Of a stretch of DNA of 64,000 bases, positions 52,411 to 61,445 are shown in pieces. The position numbers were made by a program, and so were the translations under genes. Source of the stretch: Allobosea sp. BK604 (GTDB taxonomy: Bacteria; Pseudomonadota; Alphaproteobacteria; Rhizobiales; Beijerinckiaceae); assembly GCF_004341515.1 (NCBI RefSeq), contig NZ_SLZF01000001.1, positions 682,001-746,000 of the forward strand, written 5' to 3'. The stretch's first letter is position 1. Every line of letters starts with the position of its first letter. The notes under the pieces were generated by a model, which did not search any database, had not been told where the DNA came from, and saw only the letters and a program-made list of their open reading frames with translations.

Positions 52411-52539
52411 ACTTTAAGCCGCGAAGACCGAACCGCCAATGTCGACGCTGCCTCGTCAGCCCGCGCTCCAAATCTCGCCCTCCTCATCGAAAGGGGGAGT
52501 GGGCTTGCGGCGCGCGAGCCGTCTGCGAGCCCTCCGGCC

Positions 52540-53463
52540 ATGAGCAGCTACATCCTGAAGCGGCTCGTCGCGATCGTCGCCCTCACCTTCGGCATCACGG
52601 TGGTCGCCTTCCTGATCATCCGGCTGATCCCGGGTGACCCGGTCATCGCCATGCTCGGCACCAGCGCCGGCGACAAGGCGCTGATCGAGCGGCTGCGCGA
52701 GCAGCTCGGCCTGAACCAGCCGCTCTACACCCAGTATTTCGTCTGGATCGCCAATGTGCTGCGCGGCGATTTCGGCTATTCCTACGCCAGCCAGCAGAGC
52801 GTCTCCTCGCTGATCGCCTCGAGCTTCCCGGCGACGGCCCAGCTGACGCTCGCGGCCCTCGCGCTCTCGCTGACCTTCGGAACCGCGCTCGGTGTGCTCG
52901 CGGCGCTGAAGCGTAACAGCCTCGCCGACACGGCCGGCATGGGCTTCGCGCTTGCGTGCATGTCGATCCCGAGCTTCTGGCTCGGCCTGCTGCTGATCCT
53001 CGCCTTCGCCGTGACCTGGCCGATCTTCGACGTGGTCGGCGGCACCTCGCTCAAGGGGCTCGTGCTGCCGGCGGTGACGCTGGCGCTGGGCACGATGGGC
53101 TTCAACGCCCGCTTCGTCCGCTCCAGCGTCATCAACGCGCTGTCGCAGCAGCACGTGACCACGGCCCGCGCCAAGGGCGTGCCCGAAGGCCAGCTCTTCC
53201 TCTGGCACGTGATGCGCAACTCGCTGCTGCCGATCCTGACCATTGCCGGCCTGCAGATCGGCCAGTTGCTCTCCGGCTCGGTCATCGTCGAGACGGTGTT
53301 CTCACGGCCGGGCATCGGCCGGCTGCTGATCCAGGGCATCCTCGCCAAGGACTACACCACCGTGCAGGCGCTGATCATGATGATCGCGCTGATCTACGCC
53401 GTCGCGAATTTCATCGTCGACATCCTCTACCCCGTGCTCGATCCGCGCGTCGGCAGCCGCTAG
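52540..53463 (+). CDS. Peptide/nickel-type ABC transporter permease (DppB family)
   Basis: A 307-residue permease with six hydrophobic segments. It has RLIPGDPVIAMLG (near 28-40) and LRGDFGYSYASQQSV, the usual DppB signatures, and the ATPase-docking loop TTARAKGVPEGQLFLWHVMR near 207-226. It is first of an operon with a DppC permease, a family 5 binding protein and an amidohydrolase. No DppD or DppF ATPase is present. Confidence 0.92.
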   Translation: MSSYILKRLVAIVALTFGITVVAFLIIRLIPGDPVIAMLGTSAGDKALIERLREQLGLNQPLYTQYFVWIANVLRGDFGYSYASQQSVSSLIASSFPATAQLTLAALALSLTFGTALGVLAALKRNSLADTAGMGFALACMSIPSFWLGLLLILAFAVTWPIFDVVGGTSLKGLVLPAVTLALGTMGFNARFVRSSVINALSQQHVTTARAKGVPEGQLFLWHVMRNSLLPILTIAGLQIGQLLSGSVIVETVFSRPGIGRLLIQGILAKDYTTVQALIMMIALIYAVANFIVDILYPVLDPRVGSR

Positions 53464-53478
53464 CGGGACCCTGGCACG

Positions 53479-54378
53479 ATGTCGGACATCACCTCACCCG
53501 CCACCGCAGCCGAGATCGCCGGCACCGCGCGCCCGGCCTGGTCGCGGCGCAAGGCCGTGCTCCGCGCCCTCAGGCACCGCAGCCTCTCGCTCGGCCTCGT
53601 GCTGTTCATCCTGCTCGTGCTCGCAGCCTTCAGCGCGCCGTGGCTGACCTCGTTCGACCCGACGGCGCAGGAGCCGATGGCGACCTTCACGCCACCGGGC
53701 GGTGTGCATCTGATGGGCACCGACGCTTTCGGCCGCGACCTGTTCGCGCGCGTTCTCTTCGGCGCCCGCACCACCATCCTGGCGAGCATCAGTGTCGTCG
53801 TGCTCGGCGCGATCGTCGGCACCGTGCTCGGCCTGGTCGCCGGCTATTTCGGCGGGACGCTCGGCTTCAGCATCATGCGGCTGATCGATCTCCTGCTCGC
53901 CTTCCCCGGCATCCTGCTGGCGCTGACCGTCACGACCATTCTCGGGCCCGGCCTGACCAATGGCGTCATCGCGATCGCCGCCATCCTGGTGCCGATCTTC
54001 GCAAGGCTGGTCGAGGGCGCGACCGCCGAGGTGCGCAACCTGCCCTATGTCGAGGCCGCGACCGCCGCCGGCGCCTCCTCGGCCAGGATCATCTTCAAGC
54101 ACATCCTGCCCAACGTGATGTCGGGCGTCATCGTGCTGACGACGACCTGGCTCGGCATCGCCGCGCTCTGGATCACGGCGCTGGGCTTCATCGGCCTCGG
54201 CGTGCAGCCGCCGCGGCCCGAGCTCGGCGCGATCCTCAACGACGGCCAGAACTACATCATGCTGGCCTGGTGGATCACCGTCTTCCCCGGCCTGTTCCTG
54301 TCCCTCTTCGTGATCAGCGTGAACCTGATCGGCGACGGGCTCAGGGACGAGCTCGATCCGACCTTGAACCGCCTCTAG
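53479..54378 (+). CDS. Peptide/nickel-type ABC transporter permease (DppC family)
   Basis: A 299-residue permease with the DppC signature GTDAFGRDLFARVLFGARTT (near 77-96) and the docking loop YVEAATAAGASSARIIFKHI (near 193-212). It begins 15 bases after dppB-like. The TAG stop codon is the first triplet of a family D repeat, and the binding-protein gene follows after the repeat. Confidence 0.92.
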   Translation: MSDITSPATAAEIAGTARPAWSRRKAVLRALRHRSLSLGLVLFILLVLAAFSAPWLTSFDPTAQEPMATFTPPGGVHLMGTDAFGRDLFARVLFGARTTILASISVVVLGAIVGTVLGLVAGYFGGTLGFSIMRLIDLLLAFPGILLALTVTTILGPGLTNGVIAIAAILVPIFARLVEGATAEVRNLPYVEAATAAGASSARIIFKHILPNVMSGVIVLTTTWLGIAALWITALGFIGLGVQPPRPELGAILNDGQNYIMLAWWITVFPGLFLSLFVISVNLIGDGLRDELDPTLNRL

Positions 54379-54440
54379 AGCATTTTCCAGCGAAGTGGAC
54401 ACCGGTTCGCGTGAAGAAAATGCGTCAAAACAAATAGTTA
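54376..54440. repeat. Family D palindromic repeat, copy 3 (short)
   Basis: TAGAGCATTTTCCAGCGAAG, then TGGACACCGGTTCGCGTG and AAGAAAATGCGTCAAAACAA; the terminal hairpin of the longer copies is missing. The first triplet supplies the stop of the dppC-like gene, exactly as in copy 1 after fucU. Confidence 0.85.
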
Positions 54441-54474
54441 GCGCGGCAACGCAGTCTCAAAAGGGGAGAACAAC

Positions 54475-56058
54475 ATGTCCGCAGGACGAAAGCATCGCTT
54501 GATCAAGACAGTGCTGGCAGCCGGCGCGCTCGCGCTCGCCGCGGGCGGCGCGCAGGCCCAGAACAAGAACGCCAAGCTCGTCGTCGGCTGGGCCGAGCCG
54601 ATCGACACGCTCGACCCGGTCACGACCGGCGCGCGCAATCAGGGCCCGCTGCTCGCCAATATCTTCGACGCGCTGGTCTGGCTGACACCGGACTTCAAGG
54701 TCGAGCCGCTTCTGGCGACCAAGTGGACGATCTCCGAGGACGGCAAGACCTACACCTTCACGCTGCGCGAGGACGTGAAGTTCCATGACGGCACGCCCTT
54801 CGACGCGGAGTCCGTCGTCGCCAACATCAAGTACATCACCGACAAGAACACCCAGGCCAAGGTCGCGCTCAGCCTGCTCGGCCCATGCAAGACCGCGACC
54901 GCCACGGCCAAGTACACGGTCGAGTTCAAGTGCGAGACGCCCTATGCGCCGCTGCTGGCGCAGCTCGGCGTGCCGTATCTCGGCATGCAGTCGCCCAAGG
55001 CGCTCGCCGAATACGGCAAGGATATCGGCCTGCACCCGACCGGCACCGGGCCCTTCGCCTTCGTCAGCTACCAGCCGAACCAGAGCCTCGTGCTCAAGCG
55101 CAACGAGGCCTATGCCTGGAACCCGGCCTCGGTCGGCCATAAGGGCCCGCCGAACATTGCCGAGATCACCTTCCAGATCGTGCCGAACGCACAGGCCCGC
55201 GTGAACCAGTTCCAGAGCGGCCAGTCGCAGATGATGCAGCAGACGCCGGGCGTCTACTGGAACACCTTCCAGAAGATGGATCGCTTCACCGCGATCCCGG
55301 TACCGATCACCGGGCTCGGCATCTTCGCGCCGGTCAACGCCAGCAAGTTCCCGACCAACGACCTCGCCGTGCGGAAGGCGATCCAGTACGCCGTCGACAA
55401 GAAGGGCGTGATCCAGCTCGCCGAGGCCGGCGCCTTCCCCCCGAGCCTGACGCCCCTGCAGCCGAGCATGATCGGCTACGACAAGTCGCTCGAGGACATG
55501 TATCCGTTCGACCCGGCCAAGGCCGAGGCGACGCTCAAGGACGGCGGCTGGACCAAGAAGGACGGCTTCTGGGAGAAGGATGGCAAGCGGCTCTCGCTCA
55601 ACATCACCGCTATCTCGACCTCGACCTCCTACCCGCTGCTGGCGCAGGCGATCCAGGGCTACCTGCAGAAGGTCGGCATGGAAGCCAACATCACCCAGCT
55701 CGCGACGCCGGCCTGGCTCGCCTCCAACATCAACGGCGACATGTCGCTGACCCCGCTGCAATATGTCGGCATCGACCCGGATGCGCTCTCGAACTGGTTC
55801 ACGCCCGGCCAGTATTTCAACTGGAGCCATTTCAACGACCCGAAGCTGACCGGCCTGTTCCAGGACGGCCAGCGCGAGCGTGATCCCGACAAGCGCCTGA
55901 AGATCTATCACGAGATCCAGAAGATCATCATGGATCAGGCCGTGATGCTGCCGCTGCGCCAGAACATCGACCTGGTCATGACCAGCAAGAAGCTGACCGG
56001 CGTCACCTATATCGGCGGCGGCTACGAATATCTCGGCGCCGCCTCGCTGGCGGACTGA
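54475..56058 (+). CDS. Peptide-type ABC transporter substrate-binding protein (family 5)
   Basis: A 527-residue periplasmic binding protein of the DppA/OppA type. The Sec signal runs to AQA near residue 29 (LIKTVLAAGALALAAGGAQA). The family pattern WTISEDGKTYTFTLREDVKF with HDGTPFDAESV (near 82-113) is intact. AAAGGGGAG lies before the ATG. It delivers its ligand to the two permeases upstream. The following amidohydrolase suggests the ligand is a peptide, cyclic amide or other C-N compound. Confidence 0.92.
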   Translation: MSAGRKHRLIKTVLAAGALALAAGGAQAQNKNAKLVVGWAEPIDTLDPVTTGARNQGPLLANIFDALVWLTPDFKVEPLLATKWTISEDGKTYTFTLREDVKFHDGTPFDAESVVANIKYITDKNTQAKVALSLLGPCKTATATAKYTVEFKCETPYAPLLAQLGVPYLGMQSPKALAEYGKDIGLHPTGTGPFAFVSYQPNQSLVLKRNEAYAWNPASVGHKGPPNIAEITFQIVPNAQARVNQFQSGQSQMMQQTPGVYWNTFQKMDRFTAIPVPITGLGIFAPVNASKFPTNDLAVRKAIQYAVDKKGVIQLAEAGAFPPSLTPLQPSMIGYDKSLEDMYPFDPAKAEATLKDGGWTKKDGFWEKDGKRLSLNITAISTSTSYPLLAQAIQGYLQKVGMEANITQLATPAWLASNINGDMSLTPLQYVGIDPDALSNWFTPGQYFNWSHFNDPKLTGLFQDGQRERDPDKRLKIYHEIQKIIMDQAVMLPLRQNIDLVMTSKKLTGVTYIGGGYEYLGAASLAD

Positions 56059-56185
56059 CCGCCCGCTTCGTCCACGCCGGGAGGACGCCTCCCGGCGCGG
56101 CTTTGCCCCCTCGCAGGACAACAGCAGCTTTCCCGGGCGCGCTGATCGCGGCCGCCTGCCTTGCCGACCACGACAGGAGTTCGCC

Positions 56186-57424
56186 ATGACCACGCTCATC
56201 CGGGCAGACAGATTGATCGACGGCACCGGCGCCGCGCCGGTGAGCGACGCCATCCTCGTCGTCGAGGACGGCAAGATCGCCTCGGTCCATTCCGGCAAGG
56301 TGCCCGAAGGCGTGGTCAAGGGCGAGGCCGAGACGATCGACATGACCGGCTGCACCATCCTGCCCGGCCTGATCGACATCCATGTCCATCTCAACCTGCC
56401 GGGCGACGGCTCACTGCTCGAAGAGGCGATGCGCGAGCCCGAGAACGTGCTGGTCGCGACCTCGGCGCTTGCGGTCGGCAAGGCGCTCAAGGCCGGCATC
56501 ACCACGGTGCGCGATGTCGGCGCCTACGGCTCGACCTCGATCGCGGTGCGCCGCGCGCTCCAGCTCGGCCATGGCGAGGGCGCGCGCGTCATCGCCTGCG
56601 GCCAGCCGATCACGATCACAGGCGGCCATACCTGGTATTTCGGCGGCGAGGCCGATGGCGAGGACGGGCTGCGTCGCAAGGTGCGCGAGATGGTCAGGAT
56701 TGGCGCCGAGTTCATCAAGGTGATGGCGAGCGGCGGCGGCACCGTCGGCACCCAGTCCTGGAACCCGGCCTATACGCAGCGCGAGCTCGCCGTGCTGGTC
56801 GAGGAGGCGCATCGCGCCGACCGCAAGATCACCGCGCATTGCCTCTGCGCCCAGTCGATCCTCGACGTGATCGAGGCCGGCTTCGACCAGATCGAGCATG
56901 CCGGCTTCATCACCGACGGCAAGGGCAACCAGTCCTATGATCCGGCCGTCGCGGACAAGCTGGCCAAGTCGGGCATTCCCGTGACGAGTACGCTCGCCGT
57001 CGGCGGCGCGATCATGCGCGAGAAAGCGTCGAAGACGAGCTTCACCCCGACGGAAGAAGCCTTCTTCGCGCGCTGGACCAAGACCCACGCGACAAATCTC
57101 GACCAGTTCCGCAAGCTGCGCGCGGCGGGCGTCACCTTCGTCGCCGGCACCGATGCGGGCTGGCGCTTCACCCGCATCGACGACCAGCCGCTGGAAATCG
57201 CGCTGGTGCACGAAGGCGGCATGAGCCCGCTGGAGGCGATCACCGCCTCGACCGGCTTTGCCGCCAAGGTGATGGGCGTCGAGGACAAGCTGGGAACGCT
57301 GACGCCCGGCCTGGCGGCCGACGTGCTCGTCGTCGGCGGCAACCCGCTCGACGATCTCGCCAGGCTGCGCGACGTGCGGCTGGTCATGCAGGGCGGCAAG
57401 CGCAAGGACGGCGCGCTGCACTAG
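56186..57424 (+). CDS. Amidohydrolase (imidazolonepropionase/Xaa-Pro dipeptidase-like)
   Basis: A 412-residue metal-dependent hydrolase with a complete binuclear site: HVH at 66-68, Lys178 in FIKVMASGGG, His218 in TAHCLCAQ, His238 in QIEHAGF and Asp323 in GTDAGW. This set is that of prolidase-like and related amidohydrolases with a carboxylated Lys. CAGGAG precedes the ATG. No signal peptide, so it acts in the cytoplasm on what the upstream importer brings in. A peptide-like or cyclic amide substrate is inferred from context only. Confidence 0.9.
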   Translation: MTTLIRADRLIDGTGAAPVSDAILVVEDGKIASVHSGKVPEGVVKGEAETIDMTGCTILPGLIDIHVHLNLPGDGSLLEEAMREPENVLVATSALAVGKALKAGITTVRDVGAYGSTSIAVRRALQLGHGEGARVIACGQPITITGGHTWYFGGEADGEDGLRRKVREMVRIGAEFIKVMASGGGTVGTQSWNPAYTQRELAVLVEEAHRADRKITAHCLCAQSILDVIEAGFDQIEHAGFITDGKGNQSYDPAVADKLAKSGIPVTSTLAVGGAIMREKASKTSFTPTEEAFFARWTKTHATNLDQFRKLRAAGVTFVAGTDAGWRFTRIDDQPLEIALVHEGGMSPLEAITASTGFAAKVMGVEDKLGTLTPGLAADVLVVGGNPLDDLARLRDVRLVMQGGKRKDGALH

Positions 57425-57497
57425 CGCGGCTTCGGTTGGTAGGCGAGGCAACAGCGCAAGCGCGTCGGCGTCGAAGCTCAGCTCGCTTTGTCCCAGT

Positions 57498-57598
57498 GCA
57501 TTTTCGAGCGAAGTGGGTACCGGTTCGCGTGAAGAAAATGCGTTAAACCAAAGAGATAGAGCATTTCCGCGTTTCGAGGAAACGCGGAAATGCTCTAT
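57498..57598. repeat. Family D palindromic repeat, copy 4 with perfect hairpin
   Basis: Starts GTGCATTTTCGAGCGAAG, so the leading TAGA is lost, then continues as copy 1. The terminal hairpin is perfect: an 18-bp stem TAGAGCATTTCCGCGTTT (57557-57574) with a 5-base loop and its complement to 57597. It lies after the amidohydrolase gene and could also end its transcript. Confidence 0.88.
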
Positions 57599-57639
57599 CC
57601 TGGGCGGACCAAGCGGACGTTCACAGTCAGAGCGAGTTG

Positions 57640-57927
57640 ATGCCGAGATATACTGACGAGCTCGAGCCGCTCATCAGCCGCGAGCAGGATCTGCGCCAGC
57701 AGATCGCGTTGCGCATCGCCGAAGAAGCGGGACACAAGGTCGGCCCTGCGCCCTCCGAAGGCCAACTCGCGGCCGCGGACGAAGCGATCGACGCATGGAG
57801 CGTGGAGCTGGAAGCTGAGCTCGACCTTCGCGCCTTTCGTCAGCTGACGCCCCTGCAGGACCTGCTCGCCGATCATCACGAAATCTGCCTGCGGATTGCC
57901 GATATTCGCGACCGCCGTCTGTCGTGA
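57640..57927 (+). CDS. Small acidic protein of unknown function
   Basis: A 95-residue frame from ATG 57640. The product is acidic, rich in Leu, Glu and Asp and almost entirely predicted helical by eye (EQDLRQQIALRIAEEAG, LEAELDLRAFRQLTPLQDLL, HHEICLRIADIRDRR), like a small helical bundle or coiled coil. I recognise no family. No strong ribosome-binding site is visible. It follows a repeat and is convergent with wrbA, with 51 bases between. Composition looks coding, but this is one of the less certain calls. Confidence 0.5.
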   Translation: MPRYTDELEPLISREQDLRQQIALRIAEEAGHKVGPAPSEGQLAAADEAIDAWSVELEAELDLRAFRQLTPLQDLLADHHEICLRIADIRDRRLS

Positions 57928-57978
57928 TTGCAGCGCCTTTGGCGGGGGACATCGTCAGTCCCCCGTCATCAGCGGCCT

Positions 57979-58614
57979 TCAGGCGCCGACGAGTTCCGCT
58001 TCGGCGGTTGACGGGATCATCCGGCTTGCGATGGTCGCGACACGTTCGCCCTGGTAGCGCGCCACCGCGAGATCGTCCTCACCCGGCTTCTGCGTGTCCT
58101 TCTGCGAGACGAAGGTCGCGCCATAGGGGGTGCCGGCCTTGGACAGGGACGGGTGCGAATAGCCGAGGGGAACGATGATCAGGCCGAGATGGGCGAGCAC
58201 ATTGTAGAGTGACAGGAGCGTCGACTCGTTGCCGCCATGCTTCGAGGAGCTCGAGCCGAAGACGCTGCCCAGCTTGCCGTTGAGCTTGCCCTGAAACCAG
58301 ACGCCGCCGAGCCCGTCGATATAGGCCTTGAGCTCGGAGGCGACGCTGCCGAATCGCGTCGGCGTGCCGAGCACGATCGCATCGGCCCAGACCGCGTCAT
58401 CAGGGGTGGGCGCCGGATATCTCTCGTTCATCGCCGCGGCCGCCTCGGCCCAGCCGGGCGCCAGCGCCATCGCTTCCGGGCCAACCACTTCGCGGGCGCG
58501 GCGCAGGCGGATTTCGGCGTCGGCTGCGCGGGCGCCCTCGGCAATGGCGAGCGCGAGCGCCTCGCCGGAGCCTTTGCGGGAATAGAAGGCGATCAGGATC
58601 TTGGGCTTCGACAT
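57979..58614 (-). CDS. wrbA: WrbA-like flavodoxin-fold NAD(P)H:quinone oxidoreductase
   Basis: A 211-residue flavodoxin-fold enzyme. The FMN phosphate loop is AFYSRKGSGEALALA (near 8-22), followed by GTPTRFGSVASELKAYIDG (near 83-101) and the WrbA-type SSSSKHGGNESTLLS (near 120-134) and GYSHPSL ... TPYGATFV. It reduces quinones by two electrons to avoid radicals. ATG 58614 fits the domain start. A LysR gene lies upstream in the same direction with a 293-base gap in which I see no other gene. Confidence 0.87.
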   Translation of the reverse strand: MSKPKILIAFYSRKGSGEALALAIAEGARAADAEIRLRRAREVVGPEAMALAPGWAEAAAAMNERYPAPTPDDAVWADAIVLGTPTRFGSVASELKAYIDGLGGVWFQGKLNGKLGSVFGSSSSKHGGNESTLLSLYNVLAHLGLIIVPLGYSHPSLSKAGTPYGATFVSQKDTQKPGEDDLAVARYQGERVATIASRMIPSTAEAELVGA

Positions 58615-58907
58615 GGGACACCGCTTTGCGGAGCAAGATTCGACCGTCCGCGCGGTGCTCCGGGCCGCGCAGCGCAAGGATTTCGATTGGGTGGGAATCA
58701 GGTCGGGCTACGGCCGGACCGGTACGCCCGGAATGCCCGAAACGGCCGCTCCGGGCCTTTCAGCGACCGCCTCGGCTTTTGTCAGCTTGGCAGTGCTGGG
58801 CATGGCTCGTTCGCTCCAGATCGCTTCGTTGGAGCGCAAACTAGGAGCCAAGCCACCAGCCGAGAAGTCGCCGCTATTGAGACTTAGCGTCCAGGTTGGT
58901 GGACGAT

Positions 58908-59819
58908 CTACATCAGCACCGTCTTGGGGAATTCCGCGGCGAGATGATCGAGGAAGGCCCGTACGGATGGCAGCAGCCCCTGCCGATAAGGGATCAATGC
59001 GGTGATCGTGGAATCCCCGGCGAGCCAGTCCGGCAGCACGCGCCGCAAGGCGCCGGATCGGACCGCCGAGCGGCAGACATAGCCCGGCAGCGCCACCACG
59101 CCGAGGCCTTTGATCGCCGCCTGCTGGAGGCCGATCATGTCGTCGCCGAGCAATCTCGGGGTCAGCGGCATGACGATCTCGTCTCGCGCCTCGCGGGCGT
59201 GGCGAAGCCGCCAGACCGGGGCCACACCCGTCCTCATCATGAAAAGCGAAGCATGGCTTTCCAGATCCTGCGGCGTCTCCGGCACGCCGTTTGCGTCGAG
59301 ATAAGCCGCGCCAGCGAACAGGAACCAAGGAGCGGGGGCGAGCGTCCGCTGGACCAGGTTGGAATCGGGCAGCGGCTCGGAATGCGCGCGAATCGCGATG
59401 TCGTAGTTCTCGCCGACAATGTCGACCGTCCGGTTGGCGGCATGTGCGACGACATTCACTTTCGGATATTTCACCAGGAAATCGGCGATGATGTCGGACA
59501 TGGCGAACTGCATCGTCGCGATACCGGCAGTGCACCGGACCGTGCCGGTCGGCTCGGTGAGCCGATGACGGATTGCCGTTTCGGCGAGTTCGGCCTCCCG
59601 CAGCATCGCCACCGCATGACGGTAGAAATCCTCACCCGCATCGGTCATGCCGAAGCGGCGTGAGGTCCGGTTGAGCAGACGGACGCCGAGATTGCTTTCG
59701 AGCTGCTGAATGCGATGACTCAGTGTCGATTTGGGAACGCGCAAGGTCCGGCCCGCAGCCGTGAACCCACCCCGATCGACCACCTGCACGAAAAAGAAGA
59801 AATCGTTCAGATCCAGCAT
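58908..59819 (-). CDS. LysR-family transcriptional regulator
   Basis: A 303-residue LysR regulator: helix-turn-helix at residues 1-60 (LNDFFFFVQVVDRGGFTAAG ... LNRTSRRFGMT) and a substrate-binding-like effector domain at 90-295. It is of the CrgA/AaeR-like type with MTDAGEDFYRHA after the helix. ATG 59819 fits the usual start; the frame is open further upstream. It is followed on the same strand by the WrbA gene, a likely target given how often quinone-reductase genes lie next to LysR regulators, although there the usual arrangement is divergent. Confidence 0.92.
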   Translation of the reverse strand: MLDLNDFFFFVQVVDRGGFTAAGRTLRVPKSTLSHRIQQLESNLGVRLLNRTSRRFGMTDAGEDFYRHAVAMLREAELAETAIRHRLTEPTGTVRCTAGIATMQFAMSDIIADFLVKYPKVNVVAHAANRTVDIVGENYDIAIRAHSEPLPDSNLVQRTLAPAPWFLFAGAAYLDANGVPETPQDLESHASLFMMRTGVAPVWRLRHAREARDEIVMPLTPRLLGDDMIGLQQAAIKGLGVVALPGYVCRSAVRSGALRRVLPDWLAGDSTITALIPYRQGLLPSVRAFLDHLAAEFPKTVLM

Positions 59820-60004
59820 GCACCACTCATCGTCCGATTGTGGCGCGCATTCAACTCTGACGGGGACAGCCAAGCAAAGGACAGAACCGCCGGATGTCCG
59901 TGCAGCAGACGAATGCCGAGTTGCCGAAGCATCGGCCGGCGGCGGAGCCAAGGAAACCGTTGATTTACCGGGAGTTTAAGCCCTTCAAGGGCTTAGCGGG
60001 CCGA

Positions 60005-60080
60005 TGGCGCTCCCTAGGGGACTCGAACCCCTGTTTTCGCCGTGAGAGGGCGACGTCCTAGACCGCTAGACGAAGGGAGC
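60005..60080 (-). tRNA. tRNA-Glu (anticodon CTC)
   Basis: A full cloverleaf on the minus strand: acceptor GCTCCCT/AGGGAGC, D-arm, anticodon arm TCGCC-CTCTCAC-GGCGA with CTC at positions 34-36, T-arm AGGGG-TTCGAGT-CCCCT, discriminator G and encoded CCA. It is 76 bases long including CCA. No neighbouring tRNA is present. Reads GAG codons, which dominate in this GC-rich genome. Confidence 0.95.
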
Positions 60081-60096
60081 AGCGCGGCAGAGGCGC

Positions 60097-60125
60097 TGTT
60101 TAGTCGGGCTTACCCGCGACCGCAA
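60097..60125 (-). promoter_or_regulatory. Promoter of tRNA-Glu
   Basis: On the minus strand TTGCGG (60125-60120) and TAAACA (60102-60097) are separated by 17 bases, with the -10 box ending 16 bases before the mature tRNA. This is a reasonable sigma-70 promoter at the expected place. Confidence 0.5.
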
Positions 60126-60335
60126 CTGTTTTGTCGCAAAAATCGTTGCCGGGCCAAAAAGAGTGGGAGGCCGACGCTGTCGCCCTCCCTTCCAGACCGG
60201 GAGAACATCGATCCGATCGGGGCGGCTCGAACCGTCCCGACGCCCCCGATTGTCCCTAGCGCGAGCCGGCAACCGCCTCGCTCGAAAAGGCGCCGGCCGC
60301 GCGTGCGGCTGCTCGCCGCGTATCCTTCACCCCGC

Positions 60336-61445
60336 TCAGGCCGCCTTCTCGGTCAGGAACGGATAGTCGATATAGCCCTTGGCGTCGCCGCCATAGAAGG
60401 TCGCGACATCCGGCGTGTTGAGCGGTGCGTCGCGGCGCAGGCGCTCGACCAGGTCCGGATTGGCGATGAAGAGCCGGCCGAAGGCGACGAGATCGGCGCG
60501 CTTTTCGGCGAGCGCCTCAATCGCCAGCTCGCGGGTCAGGCTGTTATTGGCGATATAGGCGCCCTTGAAGGCCTTGCGCAGCGGCGCGTAGTCGAATTCG
60601 AGATAGTCGCGCGCATCGCGCGTCGCGCCCTCGACGACATGGATGAAGGCGATGCCGGCCTCGCTCAGCTTTTCCACGAGGTGGAGGAAAAGCGCCTGCG
60701 GATTGCTGTCGCGCGCATCATTGGCCGGGCTCACCGGCGAGATGCGGATGCCGACGCGGCCCTTGCCGAACACCTTCGAGACGGCGTCGACCACTTCGAG
60801 CACCAGCCGCACGCGGTTTTCGATCGGCCCACCATAGATGTCGTTGCGGGTGTTCGAGCCGTCGCGCAGGAACTGGTCGAGCAGGTAGCCATGGGCGCCG
60901 TGCAGCTCGATGCCGTCGAAGCCGGCCGCCTTGGCGTTCTCGGCCGCCTTCACATAATCGCCGATGATGCCGGGAATCTCCTCGAGCGCGAGCTCGCGCG
61001 GCTGCGACACCTCGGTGAAGCCGTTCTCGATATAGGTCTTGGTGTTGGCGGGGATTGCCGAAGGCGCGATCGGCGCCTGGTTGCCCGGCTGCAGCGAGAC
61101 ATGGCTGACGCGCCCGACATGCCAGATCTGCGCGATGATCTTGCCGCCCTCGGCATGCACCGCGTCGGTCACGGCCTTCCAGCCGGCGATCTGCTCGGAC
61201 GAGTAGATGCCAGGTGTCCAGACATAGCCCTGGCCCTGCTGCGAGATCTGGGTGCCTTCGCTGATGATCAGGCCCGCTCCGGCGCGCTGCCGGTAGTATT
61301 CGACATTGAGCGCGTTCGGCGCGTCGCTGCCGCGGGTGGCGCGGTTGCGCGTCAGGGGCGCCATGACGACGCGGTTGCTGAGCGCGATGTCGCCGAGCTG
61401 GAAGGGCTCGAACAGCAGGGCGGCTTGATCGTCGGAACGGCTCAT
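60336..61445 (-). CDS. nemA: Old yellow enzyme-family alkene reductase
   Basis: A 369-residue FMN-dependent ene-reductase. NRVVMAPLTRNRA (near residues 24-36) forms the FMN site, IELHGAHGYLLDQFLRDGSN (near 181-200) holds the two substrate-binding His-type residues, and NDIYGGPIENR and AFGRLFIANPDLVERL complete the family pattern. ATG 61445 gives MSRSDDQAALLFEPFQLGD. It reduces activated C=C bonds or nitro compounds with NAD(P)H. It stands alone between the tRNA and the comF gene. Confidence 0.93.
   Translation of the reverse strand: MSRSDDQAALLFEPFQLGDIALSNRVVMAPLTRNRATRGSDAPNALNVEYYRQRAGAGLIISEGTQISQQGQGYVWTPGIYSSEQIAGWKAVTDAVHAEGGKIIAQIWHVGRVSHVSLQPGNQAPIAPSAIPANTKTYIENGFTEVSQPRELALEEIPGIIGDYVKAAENAKAAGFDGIELHGAHGYLLDQFLRDGSNTRNDIYGGPIENRVRLVLEVVDAVSKVFGKGRVGIRISPVSPANDARDSNPQALFLHLVEKLSEAGIAFIHVVEGATRDARDYLEFDYAPLRKAFKGAYIANNSLTRELAIEALAEKRADLVAFGRLFIANPDLVERLRRDAPLNTPDVATFYGGDAKGYIDYPFLTEKAA

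Noticed and set aside
54457-56505. Antisense frame of about 680 codons over the peptide-binding protein gene
   Set aside because: Low-complexity Arg/Glu/Gly-rich translation; the sense gene has a signal peptide and family motifs.
58615-58907. Possible small gene between lysR and wrbA
   Set aside because: Short frames exist on both strands but none has a ribosome-binding site or protein-like composition; left as promoter region.
60081-60335. Further tRNA or small gene after the tRNA-Glu promoter
   Set aside because: No second cloverleaf and no convincing frame was found.
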